Of a stretch of DNA of 7,711 nucleotides, positions 5,587-7,711 are shown one piece after another. The stretch is taken from the NCBI GenBank assembly GCA_002477465.1, contig DLPV01000020.1, positions 546 through 8,256 of the forward strand, given 5' to 3'. Source of the DNA: Gammaproteobacteria bacterium UBA7449. Its GTDB lineage: Bacteria > Pseudomonadota > Gammaproteobacteria > Pseudomonadales > Pseudohongiellaceae. How positions within the stretch are numbered: position 1 is the stretch's first letter; the number at the start of each line of letters is the position of its first letter. The position numbers and the translations under genes are program-made. A model generated the notes under the pieces. It worked only from the letters and a program-made list of their open reading frames with translations, ran no database searches and was not told the origin of the DNA.

Positions 5587-6375
5587 TCAAATGTTGGGCC
5601 AACGCTCTTTGATCAATCGCGCATTGGATCGAGAAACTGGAATTTGTATCTCGGGAAAGTCAGCAAGCTGAACGTATGATCTTCTGCCTTCGCTGCGCTG
5701 TGATCGAATCTGCGATTGGTTTACGATGAATGAACGGTGCACACGAATGAAATCGTTTGCCGGCAAAGTCTGTAAGATTTTTGCGAGCGGCGTATCGCTA
5801 ATTATGGTCTGAGATCTGTGAAGAGCAAATCCGTTTGCGCTCAAGTGAATGCGACTGTATCCCGCAATAGCTTCGATATAAGCAATGTCCCCGACGCTCA
5901 ATAGCAAACTACTACTACCATGACGAATATTAACGCGTGATTCCTGCCCCTTGCTGGTCAGCACATTGAGCAGCGTACTGAGCTCAATATCACTCTCTGA
6001 ATCGTGCAACGCTTTGCTTAAGCCCAAAAGTTTATCCAGCGTCTTTTCCAGTCGACTTGGTCTTACAGGTTTCAATAAGTAGTCAATCGCGTGGGTTTCA
6101 AAGGCTTGTGCTGCGTAATCATCAAAAGCAGTTACAAATACGAGTTGATAGCCCTGCGATACAGTATTCGCAGCAACAGTTAAGCCATTTCGCCTGGGCA
6201 TTTGAATGTCGAGAAACACAATGTCTGGCTTAAGTCGAAGTATCTCCATTTCTGCAGTTACACCATCACCGGCTTCCCCGACGACCGACAACAAGGAGTA
6301 ATCGCTCAACAGTGCGATAAGTTCACGCCGGGCAGCAGGTTCATCGTCAACTACCAGCACAGTTTTCTCGCTCAT
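5587..6375 (-). CDS. LytTR-family response regulator
   Basis: A 262-residue regulator. The receiver domain (about 4-118) has the acidic pair Asp10/Asp11 in VVDDE, phospho-acceptor Asp56 in FLDIQMP, Thr82 in VTAFDDY and Lys102 in LKPV. A short linker is followed by a LytTR DNA-binding domain (about 146-253) with IAYIEAIAGYSRIHL, the HRSQTI strand, FIRVHRSFIVN and IPVSRS near the end. Phosphorylation by the partner kinase should promote binding to direct-repeat DNA sites. I start it at ATG 6375, which overlaps the kinase stop as ATGA. The frame is open further upstream, but that part lies inside the kinase gene and lacks receiver homology. All key residues are intact. Likely targets are the two 21-bp-period TCCACAGG sites in this window. 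Confidence 0.95.
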   Translation of the reverse strand: MSEKTVLVVDDEPAARRELIALLSDYSLLSVVGEAGDGVTAEMEILRLKPDIVFLDIQMPRRNGLTVAANTVSQGYQLVFVTAFDDYAAQAFETHAIDYLLKPVRPSRLEKTLDKLLGLSKALHDSESDIELSTLLNVLTSKGQESRVNIRHGSSSLLLSVGDIAYIEAIAGYSRIHLSANGFALHRSQTIISDTPLAKILQTLPANDFIRVHRSFIVNQSQIRSQRSEGRRSYVQLADFPEIQIPVSRSNARLIKERWPNI

Positions 6376-7448
6376 GAGACTACTGGCAGTACAATAGTTA
6401 CGGTTGTTCCCATATCTGGCTTGCTCAATACACTGAAACGATGCTGTTCGCCATAGCACATGGCCAGGGTATCGCGGACGATTTGCAGGCCGAGGCCGGA
6501 TCTGCCCCTTTCTGGCTCAAAGCCAATCCCATCGTCAGCCACTATTATTTCCAGCTCGACGCCTCTATATATTGTTTGGATTCGAATATGTAGTTTGGGA
6601 CGAATTGCGATGTTGTGTGTAACTGCGTTTTCCACAATAGGCTGCAGTAAAAAAGGTGGGAAGCTGAGTTGCCTTGTACGTTCATCAACTTCTATTTCGA
6701 AGCTCAATCCAGGATCGAACCGGGTAGCTTGAATTCGCAAGTACCGCTCTATTAAATCCATATCGGTTGCAATCGGCACTAATGCGCGTGAGTGAGTTTC
6801 TAGCACCCCTCGAAGTAGATCTGATAGATCCCTTATGACAGCAGTGGCAACTTCGGGTCTCTCTCTAATTTCCGCTGTAATTAGATTGAGTGAATTAAAC
6901 AGAAAGTGTGGATTGAGCTTGGATTTAACTGCCTTGAGTTCGGCGGCTTTTAAAAGCCCTTCGATTTGTATATAGACATCGCGCTGCCTAATGATATGCC
7001 GGGCTGTGGCAATGAGCAGCACCTCGATTGTTCCAATGATTCCTGGCACTAAAAATGTGTTGCGTGCAACATTATCTGACCCATTCTGCAGGGGTAAAAT
7101 GGCCCAGGCAACAATCACTGCCAGCCACATGCCAAGTAAATATTTCGCTACAAAGAATTGTGAGGAATCGATTTCAAGCTGAGTGAACCGCCTGCCCAGG
7201 TGCTCCGCCATAACCGCAATCGCCATGCATACGATCGCAACAATCCACACTAACACAGCGATAGACCAAAATCTTTGTTGAGACAGCGTACCCTGTTGAA
7301 TAATTATCAGGGTAAAAAATAGCCAATTGATGCAGGGCATATACACCAATACAACTAAAGGACGGGATGTATTCACTCCTGAAGCCAGGGATTTTGATGT
7401 GGGAGTTACTGTCTCCACTGCTCTTTTACTTTTACAACTATCGACCAA
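6372..7448 (-). CDS. LytS-type sensor histidine kinase (His_kinase/HATPase)
   Basis: About 358 residues from a TTG start. The N-terminal half has four predicted membrane spans (about 30-51, 60-80, 102-120, 131-149) and no large periplasmic domain, so the signal is probably sensed in or at the membrane. The catalytic half begins with the family's phospho-acceptor motif KLNPHFLFNSLN (His181). It continues with the N-box PIVENAVTHN (Asn274), the G1 box DDGIGF (305-310), the G2 box GRSGLGL (315-321) and a C-terminal GTTVTIVLP. This is the PF06580 type that pairs with LytTR regulators, and the regulator follows with an ATGA overlap. TTG 7448 has a GGAAG six nt upstream. The first ATG (7340) would cut into the first membrane span, so I prefer the upstream TTG. 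The first three codons lie inside the duplicated leader. Confidence 0.93.
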   Translation of the reverse strand: MVDSCKSKRAVETVTPTSKSLASGVNTSRPLVVLVYMPCINWLFFTLIIIQQGTLSQQRFWSIAVLVWIVAIVCMAIAVMAEHLGRRFTQLEIDSSQFFVAKYLLGMWLAVIVAWAILPLQNGSDNVARNTFLVPGIIGTIEVLLIATARHIIRQRDVYIQIEGLLKAAELKAVKSKLNPHFLFNSLNLITAEIRERPEVATAVIRDLSDLLRGVLETHSRALVPIATDMDLIERYLRIQATRFDPGLSFEIEVDERTRQLSFPPFLLQPIVENAVTHNIAIRPKLHIRIQTIYRGVELEIIVADDGIGFEPERGRSGLGLQIVRDTLAMCYGEQHRFSVLSKPDMGTTVTIVLPVVS

Positions 7449-7529
7449 GCCTATCTTCCACAGGATTTTTGCTCCCGTCCACTAGCTAAAAGCCGAAATG
7501 TACAATTTAGTCAGTGAGTGGACATGGTA
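7440..7529 (-). repeat. Paralogous leader repeat, copy B (upstream of the kinase gene)
   Basis: Partner of 5494-5583 at a constant offset of 1946 bp, gap-free over 90 bp. The best-conserved blocks are TTCCACAGG, CGTCCAC, AGCCGAA and GTACAA. It spans the TTG start and ribosome site of the kinase and about 80 bp of its upstream region. It would therefore contain part of the kinase promoter. Confidence 0.75.
7457..7485 (-). promoter_or_regulatory. Candidate LytTR operator, copy B
   Basis: TCCACAGG at 7457-7464 and TCCACTAG at 7478-7485 form a 21-bp-period direct repeat at the place equivalent to 5511-5539. Its distance of 10-40 nt from the kinase start suggests autoregulation, possibly repression or control of translation start access. 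The second half-site is less perfect than in copy A. Confidence 0.42.
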
Positions 7530-7685
7530 TGTTTAAGAGCACTGATTGATATTTAAGAATCGTGACACGATAAAATTGTAGGAGTTTGGGCAGCTTTTTC
7601 GAATAATCCATAGCACACTTCTTAGCACACTTTGATTTTGCAGTTTTAACTCATTGATTCAAATGAGGAATCGGTCAGCACGTCT
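7530..7685. other. Gene-free right end of the island
   Basis: No coding sequence is visible between the kinase leader and the duplicated tRNA fragment. The stretch is AT-rich. It contains a perfect 11-bp palindrome, TCGTGACACGA (7560-7570), and a tandem pair of TAGCACACTT (7611-7632). Both fit the end of an integrated element better than an ordinary promoter, although the kinase promoter may also lie here. Confidence 0.5.
7611..7632 (+). repeat. Tandem TAGCACACTT pair near the right att copy
   Basis: TAGCACACTT occurs at 7611-7620 and 7623-7632, a 12-bp period, about 54 bp inside the right tRNA repeat. Short tandem direct repeats next to a core site resemble the arm-type sites that tyrosine recombinases or excisionases bind. 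The role is inferred; the repeat itself is exact. Confidence 0.5.
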
Positions 7686-7711
7686 ACTGAAAATCCTCGT
7701 GTCGGTGGTTC
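7686..7711 (+). repeat. Right copy of the tRNA-Phe-derived direct repeat (candidate att site)
   Basis: Identical to 1-26 and in the same orientation. The preceding bases (CGTCT) cannot form the 5' anticodon stem, which should read GAGGA with the final A shared. This copy is therefore a 3' tRNA fragment and not a second tRNA gene. Identity starts at the junction of stem and anticodon loop and runs to the window edge, so its true length is unknown. It fits the distal attachment site of a tRNA-integrated island. Confidence 0.8.

Noticed and set aside
5587..6459. A longer 290-residue response regulator starting at 6459
   Set aside because: The extra 28 residues are antiparallel-free read-through of the kinase coding region, and the receiver domain begins right after ATG 6375, which forms an ATGA overlap with the kinase stop.
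6372..7340. Kinase start at the first ATG (7340)
   Set aside because: It would begin inside the first membrane span and has no clear ribosome site, while TTG 7448 has GGAAG at good spacing.
1..7711. Integrase, transposase, toxin-antitoxin pair, phage structural gene or CRISPR array
   Set aside because: I looked for these in all gaps and frames because of the tRNA repeat. None is present; the only repeats are the short ones listed.

Overview
The window looks like a 7.7 kb chromosomal island from a Gram-negative bacterium, most likely a gammaproteobacterium. The evidence is an E. coli-like tRNA-Phe 3' half with encoded CCA, an inner-membrane ABC transporter with a periplasmic adaptor, a LytS/LytR-type two-component pair and Sec signal peptides. 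It opens inside a tRNA-Phe gene (anticodon loop to CCA, 1-46). It closes on an exact 26-bp copy of that anticodon-loop/T-arm segment (7686-7711). The second copy lacks the matching 5' anticodon stem, so it is a duplicated 3' fragment of the kind left when an element integrates into a tRNA gene. No integrase, transposase or replication gene is present, so if this is an integrative element it is non-autonomous or decayed.

Left part (44-1480): a broken, GC-richer gene for a secreted alpha/beta hydrolase lies on the + strand. It is bracketed by short imperfect inverted repeats of the GGGGAC type, and outside these by an 87-bp direct repeat (gap-free, about 72% identical). It reads as a cargo cassette nested next to the tRNA.

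Centre and right (1561-7448): everything is on the - strand. In order of transcription these are a LytS-type histidine kinase and its LytTR response regulator (ATGA overlap), a small secreted protein built from 35-residue repeats, and a three-gene MacAB-like transporter (adaptor, ATPase, permease, each joined by an ATGA overlap). The small gene carries an in-frame amber codon. The reading frame continues beyond it for exactly one more repeat.

How it may work together (inference): the kinase and regulator would sense an envelope or extracellular signal and control the small secreted protein and perhaps the transporter. Two paralogous ~90-bp leaders, one before the kinase and one before the small gene, share an octamer-like TCCACAGG motif repeated at a 21-bp period. 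That spacing is typical of LytTR-family operators. A second 21-bp-period direct repeat combined with a palindrome precedes the transporter operon. No outer-membrane TolC-type gene lies in the window.
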